A DNA stretch of 55,694 nucleotides from Roseateles_E sp005503085 (GCF_028462495.1 NZ_JAQOWX010000023.1:1-55694), one strand, 5' to 3'; shown: positions 1 to 9,955, counted from the stretch's first letter. A program made the numbers and translations. The notes: generated from the sequence alone by a model not told the origin.

Positions 1-1
1 T

Positions 2-394
2 CTCGGCCAGCGGGTCTCGCGCGAGGCCAGCGTCTCGCTGGCGGGGCTGCGGCCCGGCCAGGCGGTGTTGGGAGGGGCCCGGCCCACCCGCGCGCTGCTG
101 GGCGGCCTGGCCTGGCTGGCCTGGCCCTGCGGCCTGCTCCAGTCGGCCCTGGTGGTGGCGGCGCTGGCCTCGGGGCCGGCTCAGGGCGCGCTGGTGATGA
201 CGGCCTTCGCCGCCGGCTCCGGCCTGGGCCTGGTGCTCGGGCCGGCGCTGCTGCGCCGCCTGTTTGGTGTCGGGGAGGGCGGCCTGGTCTGGGCGATCCG
301 GCTGGCCGGGCTGGGTCTGGCGGCGGCCTCGGTTTTCGCGCTTGGCCATGGGGTCTGGGTGCAGATCGCCGACTGGTGCGGTCGCGCTTTCTGA
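2..394 (+). CDS. C-terminal part of a TauE/SafE-like (COG2836-type) membrane protein
   Basis: The reading frame is open at the left edge, so only the last 130 residues are visible and the true start lies outside the window. It contains a WPCGLLQSAL motif followed by hydrophobic helices rich in Ala, Gly and Leu and a short polar tail. The 'PCG' helix and the A-x-G-x-G-x-x-x-G helix resemble the second half of the sulfite exporter TauE/SafE-like proteins often found near cytochrome oxidase maturation genes. It would act in the inner membrane. The gene ends about 110 bases before icd on the same strand. Function beyond 'membrane transporter-like' is inference; upstream neighbours are not visible. 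Confidence 0.6.
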   Translation, partial: LGQRVSREASVSLAGLRPGQAVLGGARPTRALLGGLAWLAWPCGLLQSALVVAALASGPAQGALVMTAFAAGSGLGLVLGPALLRRLFGVGEGGLVWAIRLAGLGLAAASVFALGHGVWVQIADWCGRAF

Positions 395-414
395 GTCCAA
401 CACTTATATAAGAC

Positions 415-447
415 TTGAGCCCGTCGCCGGGCTTGCCGGCATAGAAT
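415..447 (+). promoter_or_regulatory. possible sigma-70 promoter for icd
   Basis: TTGAGC (415-420) and CATAGA/TAGAAT (440-447) lie 60-90 bases before the icd start. The spacing (19-21) is long, so this is a weak call. The same TAGAAT-type -10 occurs before the tRNA and the ETF-QO gene in this window. Confidence 0.3.
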
Positions 448-506
448 CGGCGCCTCAGTCCTTACACCCTTTAGACCCCTTGCGCTTTGCGCGGAGCAGA
501 CCACAC

Positions 507-1760
<1,254 letters not shown>

Positions 1761-1883
1761 GCAGGTTCCAGGGCGTTTTACCGAATCCCGCCCTCTTGGA
1801 GGGGCAAGCGGCGCTTGACCGCGCGCCCCTTCCCCGGCCAACGCGGGCTGGCCAAGCCAACCCCAAGTTGATGTATCCATGAT

Positions 1884-1914
1884 GTTCGGCGTCGCAACCC
1901 ATCGAGAGCCGAAC
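1884..1914. repeat. 7-bp inverted repeat directly before the next start codon
   Basis: GTTCGGC (1884-1890) and GCCGAAC (1908-1914) are perfect inverse complements separated by 17 bases. The second arm ends two bases before the ATG at 1917. It could be an mRNA hairpin over the translation start or a protein-binding palindrome. No good Shine-Dalgarno is visible outside it. Confidence 0.45.
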
Positions 1915-1916
1915 CC

Positions 1917-2660
1917 ATGGATACCATTGCTACAGACACATTCAGTGCCAAGACGCTGCGCCTGTGCGCGCTGGCCGGCGCGGCTTCGGCGCTGAGCACC
2001 CTGGCCCTGATCCTGCTACCGGAGCAGTTCCCGGCGGTCGAGACCATGGCCGACCGCGCCGCGCGGGCCGCCAGCCCGCTGTACCGCGCCTACCTGCTGA
2101 TCTATCTGGTGCACCCGCTGCTGTGCCTGGCCGCCGCGCTGGCCGTCGCTCAGCAGGTCCGGCGGCAAGCGCCGCAACTCGCAGGATTGGCGCTGCTGGG
2201 GTTTGCCGCCTGGGCCTCGGCCGAGTTTCTGCAGCAATGCCTGTCCTGGGTGGCCAACATCGGGCTGGCCAATGCCTGGTCGGCGCCAGATGCCAGCGGG
2301 CGCGACACCTGGACGCAGCTGTGGCCCAGCTATCGCCTTGTCTGGGATGCCCTGTACCTGTTCCTGCTCTATGGCTTCATGCTGGGGAACACGGCCATGG
2401 CACTTGGCTTGGCGCGGGGGGGCGCCGTGCAGCATTGGTTCGGCCTGGCGTTTGGCGGCGCCGCCTTGCTGACGCTGGGTCTTCTGTCCGGTGAGTTTGG
2501 CTACCCCTTGCCGGCCGGGATGTTTGACTGGGCCTATCTGGTTTGGCAGCCTGCCGCCAGGCTGGCGGTGGCGCTCTGGCTGTGGCGCCTTGCGGCCCGT
2601 GCAACCCCGGCGCTGAGCGACGGCGACGCGGCGACGCGGGGCGCCGCTGCGGGGGTCTGA
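1917..2660 (+). CDS. multi-pass membrane protein of unknown function
   Basis: I do not recognise a named family. The 247-residue product has about six hydrophobic stretches: around residues 15-35, 57-80, 88-112, 140-165, 172-193 and 200-224. It therefore looks like a polytopic inner-membrane protein. No catalytic or metal-binding motif stands out. A conserved-looking loop (SAPDASGRDTW) sits between the third and fourth helices, probably outside the membrane core. It resembles loosely described DUF4386-like membrane proteins, but I cannot confirm that. The gene converges with the next one, leaving 13 bases between the stops. Confidence 0.7.
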   Translation: MDTIATDTFSAKTLRLCALAGAASALSTLALILLPEQFPAVETMADRAARAASPLYRAYLLIYLVHPLLCLAAALAVAQQVRRQAPQLAGLALLGFAAWASAEFLQQCLSWVANIGLANAWSAPDASGRDTWTQLWPSYRLVWDALYLFLLYGFMLGNTAMALGLARGGAVQHWFGLAFGGAALLTLGLLSGEFGYPLPAGMFDWAYLVWQPAARLAVALWLWRLAARATPALSDGDAATRGAAAGV

Positions 2661-2673
2661 TCGGGGCCGACGC

Positions 2674-3507
2674 TCAGGCCGATGCGAATCCCGTCGGCGC
2701 GGCGAACATGCCGGCGTCGATGGCGGTGCGCTTGGGCTCGGTGACCTCCACCGCCAGGGTGTTGGTCGAGCGGCCATCGCTGTCCTCGGTGCTGAGCTCG
2801 CAGTGCAGTCGCACCGGGTTCAGGCCGGGCAGTTCGTCGAGTGCGGCCCGGTGCTTGGCGCGCGACTGCGGGGTCAGCCTCAGCATCACGCTGGCCAGCG
2901 ACAGGGTCAGCGCGGCCAGCGGGTTGGCGGTGTCCGCAAACTCGTCGGCGAACCAGAAGTCCAGCTTGTCGCTGAGGCTGAGGGACTCCTTGAAGAACAG
3001 CAGGCTGGCTTGTGCGCGCAGGCGACGCTCGATGCGCCAGTGTGTGGTGGCCATGCCCGCGACCCGGCCACCGGGGCCGATGCGCCGGACCCCGATGTCG
3101 AGATCGCGCAGCTTGAACTTCATCAGGCCGGCAGCGGCATCCGCCCCATGCTCCAGCGTGTCGGGCGTGAGCCGCTCGACGCGGCGCGACGCCAGGTCGT
3201 AGACCAGCAGGCTGCGTCCGCCGTCCTCGGTCAGCGCGAAGTCGCCCGGGCGCCAGTCATCATCCCCTTGCAGCACTTCGGCGCGGGCGCGCGGGCCCAG
3301 CGCCTGGGTGCGGGTCAGGATGCTGGGCTCTTGCCGCTGGCCCATGGCATCTTGGCTGCCGACATCCAGGCGCGCGAGGAAATGCCAGCCCAAGATTGCC
3401 GGTGCCGGTTGCTCGGCCGGCACGCGTGCCGCAGCCAGGCTGCCGCAGATGGCCAGCAGCGCCCGGCGACGGTCCAGGGCGGGTGCTTGATGCAAGGTCG
3501 GGTTCAT
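2674..3507 (-). CDS. exported protein of unknown function with a Tat-like signal
   Basis: The 277-residue protein starts MNPTLHQAPALDRRRALLAI. The arginine cluster followed by a hydrophobic run to about residue 35 looks like a Tat or Sec signal peptide, so export to the periplasm is likely. The frame stays open far upstream, but that part is the antisense of the lipoprotein gene; the ATG before the signal is the sensible start. The mature part has alternating polar and hydrophobic strands (for example LLVYDLASRRVERL and VAGMATTHWRIERR), reminiscent of beta-rich DUF4412/LolA-like folds, but I do not recognise the family. It is divergent from the HzsA-like lipoprotein gene, with about 155 bases between the starts. 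Confidence 0.7.
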   Translation of the reverse strand: MNPTLHQAPALDRRRALLAICGSLAAARVPAEQPAPAILGWHFLARLDVGSQDAMGQRQEPSILTRTQALGPRARAEVLQGDDDWRPGDFALTEDGGRSLLVYDLASRRVERLTPDTLEHGADAAAGLMKFKLRDLDIGVRRIGPGGRVAGMATTHWRIERRLRAQASLLFFKESLSLSDKLDFWFADEFADTANPLAALTLSLASVMLRLTPQSRAKHRAALDELPGLNPVRLHCELSTEDSDGRSTNTLAVEVTEPKRTAIDAGMFAAPTGFASA

Positions 3508-3663
3508 GCTGGTGTCGGGCCATGTGGAGGGAGCCCCCAGCTTGGCGGGACCAGCTTGGATCGCGCTTGAAGCCACGTGGGCATGCCCAAGCGCTTTCAA
3601 AGCCACGCCGCGGCAGAGTCCCGCCTGCACGCTGCCTGCGTAAGGCCGGGCGCAAAGGAGCCG

Positions 3664-6027
3664 ATGATGACGATGCAATTGGGCGCGGCGGGCAAGACCC
3701 GCGTCTGGATCCTGTACTGCGCCGTGGCGGCGCTGGCCGGTTGCGGTGGCGCCGGCGAGCCCGTGGAGCCCGCGCCGCAGCGCCGGGCCGCTGCCCTGCG
3801 TTCGAGCGGCCAGCCGGGTGGACCACCGACGGTGCCGGCCCTGGTCTTCGTCTCGCGTGCGATCGGCAATGGCGGCAGCATCTACTACGCCCCCGCCAAG
3901 GACATGCCTGGCGTCGGGCCGCACAGCCGCTTTGACAGTGCGGCGCCGGGCCAGCTGATCGTGCGCGAGAGCGATGGGCGGCTGCGTGTGCTGGTCGACG
4001 GCAACGATCCGGCCGGCAATGCCGCCGGCCTGGTCGATGTCAATGCGCCCGATGTCTCCTATGACGGCCAGCGCATCGTGTTTGCCGGACTGAAGGCCGC
4101 CTGCCGGCAGCGGCGCCAGGGCCCCGAAGGCTATGCCGGCTGCTGGCGCCTCTACCTGATCCATGCCGACGGCAGCGGCCTGCGCCAGCTCACCCAGGAC
4201 GAGCCCGAGCGCGGCACGCAGCTGCGCGCCGCCGGCCTGCCGCAGAGCCTGACGAGCTTCGATGATGGGGACCCGGCTTGGCTGCCCAACGGCGAGATCG
4301 TCTTCAGCTCGACACGCTGGCCCTCGTTTGCGCATTACAGCGGGGTGCGCACGAGCAATCTCTATACCGTCGCCGACGATGGCAGCCGGCTGCGCCGCAT
4401 CAGCGCCGAGCGCAATGGTGCCGATCGTCCGCTGGTCGATCCGCTGACCGGCGACATCGTGTTCGCGCGCTGGTGGCGCAATCACCGCTTCGCGGTGAAC
4501 AGCATGAGCACGATCCGCGATGGCGAGGGCTACCGGCAGAAGGACGGCCTCACCGCTGATCGCGACAGCCGCGACCCGGATGCGGAGGCACTGTTTCGCA
4601 ACGCCTGGCATGCCGCCGCGATCCGGCCTGATGGCAGCGGGCTGCGCATGTGGAGCGGTTTCTCGCGCGAGGACGCCGGCTACTTCATGTATGGCGGCAG
4701 CTTTGATGCCCAGGGCCGGTTGCTGGCCAATTTTTACCCGATGGTCAATATGACCGAGGCCGGCGGCTTCGGTGGCGTGCGGCGCATGACGCGCGGTGCG
4801 CAGCGGCCGCAGGCGTTGATGGGGCCCAACGAGATCACCGGTGACCAGAGTCGCTTCGTCGCGCCCAACGCGTTCGGCATCTATCGCCTGGAGCCCGGCC
4901 AGTACTACGCCTCCGACGCCGTGGCCCTGGCCGATGGTCGCCTGCTGCTGTCGATGGCTGGCGACATCCAGCAGGACTACGGACTCTATTTGCTCGGGGC
5001 CGACGGCCGCGAGCCGCAGCCGCTGCTGGACCTGCCCGGACGCAGCGAGCTGCGTGCCAAGCCGTTGCAGGCGCGCGCGCTGCCGCCCGTGCTGCCGGCG
5101 GCCGCGGCGACCGCAGCGGCGTTGCCGCCGCCCGCCCAGGGGCCCTTTGACGGCGATGGCAGCTTCGTCTTCCGCGCGCTCAATGTGTTCTTCAACGCGC
5201 CGGTGGACACCGAGATCGTCAGCGCACCGGCGGTGGGATCTGCCAGCACGCTGCGCTTCTTCATCGACCAGCAGCGGCAGAGCACGGGTTCCTTCCCGCA
5301 TCTTGACTGGCCTGTGCTGATCGACGAGGCCCCGGTGTCGCCGGCCGGGCGGGTGCCCGACAGGCGCTCGCCGGCCAATGTACCGTTGTTCGAGCAACTG
5401 CGCGGCCCGGGGGGCAAGGTACCGCTGACGGGCGGCCCCCTGCCCAACGGCGCGGCCCATGTCACCGGCATGAACTTCGGTGCGCCGCGCAGCGTTGCCA
5501 GCTGCGTGGGTTGCCATACCGGGCATACGCAGATCCCGGTGCCGAGCAGCCTGGAGGCCATCGAGTACAGCAATCTGGCGCCCGGCGCCATGCTCAGCGC
5601 CTCCAGCAGCCATGATGTCAGCCGCCTTGGTGGCCTGGTCGATCGCATGGTGCAGATGGGCGAGATCTGGCGCTACTGGATCAGCGCCAACGGTCAGGCC
5701 GACGAGCAATGGGTCCGGCTGAGCTTCCTGGTGCCGATCAGCGTCAAGGAAGTCAGGCTCTACAACCCGCGCCCCGGCGACCAGGCCGGATCGACCCTGC
5801 AGGTGCAGCGTGCCACCGTCGAGCTGTGCGCCGACAGCGCATGCCAGCAGGTCGTCGCGCACAACACCGTCGGCCGCCTTGCCGTCGATGGCACGCCGGT
5901 GCCCTTCGCCAAGCAGAGAGCCCGCGCAGTGCGCATCCGCTTGCATGAGACCGGCGGGACCTTCTACGGCATGCGCGTTGCCGGCCTTGCCGAGGTCGAG
6001 GTCATCGCCAAAGGGCTGGCGCCTTGA
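3664..6027 (+). CDS. lipoprotein with TolB-like/HzsA-like propeller, one CxxCH haem motif and a C-terminal discoidin-like region
   Basis: The product is about 787 residues. AAAGGAG at 3654-3660 supports the ATG at 3664 or the next one at 3667. A hydrophobic segment ends in a lipobox, LAGC (Cys27), so the mature protein is lipid-anchored, probably facing the periplasm. Residues 55-500 carry repeated Asp-Gly-Ser/Asp-Gly-Gln blades (DGQRIVFAG, DGSGLRQLT, DPLTGDIVFAR), typical of PD40/TolB-like propellers and close in style to hydrazine-synthase alpha-subunit homologues. Residues 614-618 are CVGCH, a single c-type haem site. The last 130 residues (strand-rich, LYNPRPGDQAGSTLQVQ) look like an F5/8 type C domain. 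Redox or polymer-binding roles are inference. No cytochrome maturation genes are nearby. Confidence 0.75.
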   Translation: MMTMQLGAAGKTRVWILYCAVAALAGCGGAGEPVEPAPQRRAAALRSSGQPGGPPTVPALVFVSRAIGNGGSIYYAPAKDMPGVGPHSRFDSAAPGQLIVRESDGRLRVLVDGNDPAGNAAGLVDVNAPDVSYDGQRIVFAGLKAACRQRRQGPEGYAGCWRLYLIHADGSGLRQLTQDEPERGTQLRAAGLPQSLTSFDDGDPAWLPNGEIVFSSTRWPSFAHYSGVRTSNLYTVADDGSRLRRISAERNGADRPLVDPLTGDIVFARWWRNHRFAVNSMSTIRDGEGYRQKDGLTADRDSRDPDAEALFRNAWHAAAIRPDGSGLRMWSGFSREDAGYFMYGGSFDAQGRLLANFYPMVNMTEAGGFGGVRRMTRGAQRPQALMGPNEITGDQSRFVAPNAFGIYRLEPGQYYASDAVALADGRLLLSMAGDIQQDYGLYLLGADGREPQPLLDLPGRSELRAKPLQARALPPVLPAAAATAAALPPPAQGPFDGDGSFVFRALNVFFNAPVDTEIVSAPAVGSASTLRFFIDQQRQSTGSFPHLDWPVLIDEAPVSPAGRVPDRRSPANVPLFEQLRGPGGKVPLTGGPLPNGAAHVTGMNFGAPRSVASCVGCHTGHTQIPVPSSLEAIEYSNLAPGAMLSASSSHDVSRLGGLVDRMVQMGEIWRYWISANGQADEQWVRLSFLVPISVKEVRLYNPRPGDQAGSTLQVQRATVELCADSACQQVVAHNTVGRLAVDGTPVPFAKQRARAVRIRLHETGGTFYGMRVAGLAEVEVIAKGLAP

Positions 6028-6127
6028 CTCATGTGTTCGTCACCGGTGCCAGCAGTGCCCGATGCAGGACGGGAAGCCCTTTCACACAAGCCGAAGTTCC
6101 TGAATCCAGCGCGGGCTGGGACATCCG

Positions 6128-6820
6128 ATGAGCAGAGGCTCCATGCACGGTGGAGGGCGCTGGCGGGGCATGGGTGGCCGGCGCCGGCGCATCGAAGCGG
6201 CCGGGCTGCTGTTGGCACTCGCCGGTCCCGCCGGTGTGGCCGCGTGCAGCCAGTTGCTGCTGCCCTTGCTGGGCGGCCTTGGCGCCGCATTGCTGGGCTT
6301 GCTCCTGCTCTGGCTGCTAGCGACCGGGCTGATCGGCCTGGCGCGGCGCTTGGCAGGCCGTTACGGCGTGGCATGGGGTTGCAGGCCGCCAGGGTGGTGG
6401 AGCGTCGTGCTGGGCATTGCGGCGGGCCTGTTGCTGCAGTTCGTGCTGGCGCCGGTGGCGGCCGCCTGGGTGGTGCCGGCCGCCATGGAACCCGGCTTGG
6501 CGCTGCTGCGCGACTGGCCCCGGCCGCTGCTGGTCGCCGCAGCCTTGAGCGCCGGCATCGTCGAGGAAATCTGCTACCGCGGCTACGCGCAGGAGCGGCT
6601 GGCAGGACTGACCGGTCGCATGGGGGTTGCCGCCCTTGTCGTCATCCCTGGCTTCGCCGCAGCCCATGTCGTGACCTGGGGTGTGGGCATGCTGCCCTAT
6701 TTCATGATTACCGGCGCCGCACTGACGGCACTCTATGCATGGCGGCGGGACCTGCTGTTGAACATGCTGGCGCATGGCACGGCGGCTGTGCTGGGTGTGT
6801 GGTCGGTGGGCGGCGCCTGA
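6128..6820 (+). CDS. CPBP family intramembrane protease (Rce1/Abi type)
   Basis: The 230-residue protein has several transmembrane helices and the three CPBP motifs in the right order: EExxxR (Glu146-Glu147-Ile-Cys-Tyr-Arg151), FxxxH (Phe176 to His180) and a late NxxxH (Asn212, His216). These residues form the glutamate/histidine metal-free active site of Rce1-type intramembrane proteases. The family processes prenylated peptides, bacteriocin-related peptides or unknown membrane substrates. The target here cannot be read from the sequence. The basic N-terminus (RRRR) fits a cytoplasmic start. It follows the haem lipoprotein gene by 100 bases in the same direction. Confidence 0.85.
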   Translation: MSRGSMHGGGRWRGMGGRRRRIEAAGLLLALAGPAGVAACSQLLLPLLGGLGAALLGLLLLWLLATGLIGLARRLAGRYGVAWGCRPPGWWSVVLGIAAGLLLQFVLAPVAAAWVVPAAMEPGLALLRDWPRPLLVAAALSAGIVEEICYRGYAQERLAGLTGRMGVAALVVIPGFAAAHVVTWGVGMLPYFMITGAALTALYAWRRDLLLNMLAHGTAAVLGVWSVGGA

Positions 6821-7016
6821 AATGCGCAAGACGCCGGCCAAGCGAACCCCAAGCCAGGGCCTACACACTTGCCGCCCAAGACTTGAAGACCGGCGGGCGG
6901 GATTTGCCAGCCAGGTTGAGGCTCGGGCCGGCCCGAGCGAAGTACGGCCCCGGCAGGGGATCCCTGGCTTGGCGACTACGGCGAATCCGCGCCGGAACTT
7001 GTTGGTGAGGTTGGCA

Positions 7017-7739
7017 ATGAAAGCGTATTCCTGGATCGGCCTGATCGTGGCCGCACTGATGCTGCCCGGCTCGGTGGGGGCGTTTGCGCCCGCCTCTGAT
7101 CCGGCGGCAGTGGCGATGGCGCGCCGCATGCTGGGGCATCTGGGCGGTGCGGATCGCTGGGCGCAGGCGCGCTGGATGTATGTGCGGGAGCAGGCGCATG
7201 CGCGCGGCGCCCCGGCGGTCGTGGTCTGGGAGTACTGGCGGCGCCTCGATCAACCGGCCTGGTGGGGCCGCAGCAGCGCGGCCGACGGGCGGGTCCTGCG
7301 GCTGATGAAGATGACGCCGACCGAGGCGTGGACCTGGCGCGAGGGTGTGCTGACCGAGCAGAGCCGGGAGAGCCTGCAGGAGCAGATCGGCTGGTGGCAT
7401 CAGGAGATCTACACCATGTACCACCGCCTGGCGCGCGAAGACGGCGGGCTGCGCCTGAGCAAGACGGGCGACTTCCGGCTTTCGCTGATCGACGATGCCA
7501 GCGGGCGCGGCCTGGGCTGGTTCGAGGTGGACGGTGACGGCAGTGTCGTCAAGTGGTCCACCCGCTACGGCAACGACGGTGTCGAGTATGTCTACGGCCG
7601 CCCAGCCGATTTCGCCAATGGCTTGCGCCTGCCACGCTGGGGCAGTTACGTCGACGGCCGCTGGCGCTTTGAATACGTCGACGCCTCGCTCCACACCGGC
7701 GCGATGCCGACGCCGTTCGAACGTCCGCCCAGCACTTGA
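7017..7739 (+). CDS. secreted protein of unknown function, paralogue of the product of 9200-9955
   Basis: The 240-residue protein begins MKAYSWIGLIVAALMLPGSVGA, a clear Sec signal peptide cleaved near residue 22, which fixes the start at this ATG. The mature part is rich in Trp and Tyr and predicted beta strands. Its N-terminal 'ARRMLGHLGGADRWAQAR' and C-terminal 'GLRLPRWGSYVDGRWRFEY' match 'AERLLNAIGGADAWAAT' and 'GLRLPAWGTLLDGSLRFNY' in the gene at 9200, so the two are paralogues about 1.5 kb apart. The fold is probably a lipid-carrier-like half-barrel, but this is a guess. I do not know the family name. Confidence 0.75.
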   Translation: MKAYSWIGLIVAALMLPGSVGAFAPASDPAAVAMARRMLGHLGGADRWAQARWMYVREQAHARGAPAVVVWEYWRRLDQPAWWGRSSAADGRVLRLMKMTPTEAWTWREGVLTEQSRESLQEQIGWWHQEIYTMYHRLAREDGGLRLSKTGDFRLSLIDDASGRGLGWFEVDGDGSVVKWSTRYGNDGVEYVYGRPADFANGLRLPRWGSYVDGRWRFEYVDASLHTGAMPTPFERPPST

Positions 7740-7796
7740 AGGGCGGCCGGCAAGAAGCCTGGCATGCCAGCCACGCCGACCATAGGAGTACCCAGG

Positions 7797-8291
7797 ATGT
7801 CCAAACTGCCCTTCCTGCTGCTGCCCTTCTCGCTGATCACTCCGGCCGCCATGGCGGCGGACGGGGCCCGGCTCCCAGCGTCGCAGTTGCAGGGGGCCAC
7901 CCCGTTCATTGCGGTATCGGTGGCCGACCTAGACAGGCAGCTCGCCTGGTACACGAGCACCTTCGGTCTGGCGGTCTACTCCCGTGGCGAACTCCCGGGC
8001 CGTGGCATCAAGTACGCCCTGCTGCGCAGCGATTCGGCGCTGATCGAGCTCCTGCAAGTGCCAGGCTCCCGTCCGCGTGCCCTGCTGGCGCCGTCCGTGA
8101 GCGACGCGGTCCAGCTTCATGGCTTCTTCAAGTCCGGTGTCGTGGTGCCCGATGTGGAGGCGGCCTTCAAGGCCTTGAAGGCCAAGGGCGAGAAATTTGC
8201 CTTTGAGCTGACTCGACCACCGGGAGGGCCGTACCGCGTATTCGGCCTGCATGATGCAGAGGGGAATCTGGTGCAGGTCTTTGGGAACTAG
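7797..8291 (+). CDS. exported VOC (glyoxalase/bleomycin-resistance fold) protein
   Basis: The 164-residue protein starts after TAGGAG (7783-7788, spacing 8). An earlier ATG at 7764 lacks a ribosome site. Residues 1-21 (MSKLPFLLLPFSLITPAAMA) form a Sec signal peptide, unusual for a VOC protein. The core has the two babbab modules: 'FIAVSVADLDRQLAWYTSTF' and 'SGVVVPDVEAAFKALKAKG', ending 'VFGLHDAEGNLVQVFG', where a Glu often serves as metal ligand. VOC proteins bind or convert small substrates such as methylglyoxal adducts, catechols or bleomycin; the ligand here is unknown. The stop codon is TAG, relevant for judging the in-frame TAG in the next gene. Confidence 0.85.
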   Translation: MSKLPFLLLPFSLITPAAMAADGARLPASQLQGATPFIAVSVADLDRQLAWYTSTFGLAVYSRGELPGRGIKYALLRSDSALIELLQVPGSRPRALLAPSVSDAVQLHGFFKSGVVVPDVEAAFKALKAKGEKFAFELTRPPGGPYRVFGLHDAEGNLVQVFGN

Positions 8292-8308
8292 CGCTGCGCT
8301 CGCCAGCC

Positions 8309-9112
8309 GTGAAAGCAAGCGACGCAATCTCTGCGGCCCCGTCGAGTCGTCGGGAGCTGCTGCTGGCCTGCCTTGCCGCGTTGGCTGGCAGCGTGTATGC
8401 CGCTGCCGGGCCGATGAGGATTTATTCGGCGATTTACTGCCGCGCCGCTGGCTGGCAGGGCGATGTCGCGATGGCCGATCAGCCTGGCCTGGCCGGGCAT
8501 GTTGAGCACCATGAGGCGCTCGGCCCACGGCTGATCGCTGCCGGACCGCTGGCAGTCCTGCGCGGGAAGTCGCTGTATGCATTGCTCGTGTATCAAGCCC
8601 CCGACGATGCCGATGCGCAGAGCTGGCTGAACGCCGACCCCGCATTGCGCGGCGGTTAGCTGAGCGGCACACTAGGTCGCTGGGACGTGAGCATGATTCG
8701 CGCGCTTCCGCTGAGGCCTCGCGCCGACCGAACCGAGGGTGTGCGCTGCCACACGCATGCCGCATCAAAGGGCCGGGCGCCGCCGTCGCTGACCCGCGCC
8801 GGCGAGCCTCCGATCTACCTGGCCTGGCTGATGCCCGCCCCAGGCCGGCACGGCTTGCGCCTCGGCGGCCATCGGCTGCAGGCGCATCGTCGCCATGTGC
8901 AGGCGCTCGGCTGCTGCTTGATTGCCGCGGGTCCGCTGATCCAAGGGCGAGCGAGCACCGAGTTGATCGTCTTCGAAGCCCCGGACGACGCCGGCGCGCA
9001 AGCCTGGTTGGCTGCCGATCCGGCAATACAGGCAGGGCTGCTCCGGGCCAGCGTTTGGCGTTGGTGGGTGCTGCGGATTCGCGAACTTGCGCCGACCGGC
9101 GGGCGAGTATGA
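8309..9112 (+). pseudogene. exported tandem YciI-domain protein interrupted by one in-frame TAG
   Basis: Translation from GTG 8309 gives a 116-residue product with a Tat-like signal (SSRRELLLACLAALAG) and most of a YciI-like domain, then stops at TAG 8657-8659. The same frame stays open from 8660 to the TGA at 9110-9112. Residues right after the TAG (LSGTLGRWDVSMIRALPL) are the missing end of the first domain: they align with LLRASVWRWWVLRIRELAP at the end of a second YciI-like domain further on. Both domains share APDDA-AQ-WL-ADPA. So one gene of 268 codons with two fused YciI domains appears broken by a single nonsense change (TTG to TAG would restore Leu) or a base-call error. An independent start at GTG 8687 is possible but would lack a signal. 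Confidence 0.7.
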
Positions 9113-9199
9113 GTCGACGCCGCGCACAGGGTCAAACGGGAACCATGCCTTTGACGCCGGGCGGCGCTTGAACGAGCACCAGGTCATGGAGGTGTGAGC

Positions 9200-9955
9200 A
9201 TGCCTATCGAAGAGACCCGTCCGCTGTCGAACCGATCTGCCGCCGTGGTGTCGGCGACGCCAGTGATTGCGGCATTGACGCTCGGCGGCCCGACCGCGAC
9301 GGCGCAGGATGCCGCCGGCGCGGTGCTCGCCGAGCGCCTGCTGAACGCCATCGGCGGCGCCGACGCCTGGGCGGCGACGCCAGGTTTGGAGATTGTCGAG
9401 ATGGCCCAGGCCAGCGAGGAGGTGGCGCCGAGGCGCGTGCGCTTTCTGCGCGACCTGCTCCAGGGGCGCTTGCGCATCGAGCGCGAAGATGACGAGTCTC
9501 GTACCGATGTTCTGGTGCAGGCGGAGCGCAACTGGCGCTGTCGTGCTGGTCGGCTGGAGCTGGAGGCGCCCAAGAGCGCCGAGCAGCTGGCGCGCCGCTC
9601 CTGGCGCAGCAATGTCTATGTGCTTTATGCGCTGATGGCCAAGCGCGATCCGGCGCTGAGCTACCGCGCCATCGGCCCGCTGTCCTTCGAGGTGTTTGAC
9701 GACGGGCGACGCATCGCGCGTTTCGACCTGGATGCCGGTGGCGGGCCACTGCGTTGGCAGCGCATGCGCAGCCAGCAGCCCGACGAGGTCTTCGAGACCT
9801 GGCTTTACGGGCCCGTTCGTGACTTTGGCGGACTGCGTTTGCCGGCCTGGGGCACGCTGCTGGATGGCAGTCTGCGCTTCAACTACCTGCGCATCGGCGC
9901 CTTGGACAAGCCATTGCCGGACAGCCTCTGGTCGCCGCCGGCCCAGGGCTGCTAG
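9200..9955 (+). CDS. secreted protein of unknown function, paralogue of the product of 7017-7739
   Basis: The start is the ATG at 9200, seven bases after GGAGG (9188-9192); a GTG at 9194 is less likely. The 251-residue product has a hydrophobic signal (VVSATPVIAALTLGGPTATAQ) cleaved near residue 35. The mature part shows the same layout as the 7017-7739 product: an N-terminal helix with GGADAW, a beta-rich middle, and the C-terminal block GLRLPAWGTLLDGSLRFNY. The pair brackets the VOC and YciI genes. It stops with TAG. No catalytic motif is visible. Function unknown. Confidence 0.75.
   Translation: MPIEETRPLSNRSAAVVSATPVIAALTLGGPTATAQDAAGAVLAERLLNAIGGADAWAATPGLEIVEMAQASEEVAPRRVRFLRDLLQGRLRIEREDDESRTDVLVQAERNWRCRAGRLELEAPKSAEQLARRSWRSNVYVLYALMAKRDPALSYRAIGPLSFEVFDDGRRIARFDLDAGGGPLRWQRMRSQQPDEVFETWLYGPVRDFGGLRLPAWGTLLDGSLRFNYLRIGALDKPLPDSLWSPPAQGC

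Noticed and set aside
1785..1810. CCCTC-TTG-GAGGG hairpin after icd as a terminator
   Set aside because: The stem is short with a three-base loop and no T tract follows.
3508..5946. Long minus-strand frame upstream of the Tat-signal protein
   Set aside because: It lies opposite the propeller lipoprotein; only the part from 3507 down has a signal peptide and a sensible start.
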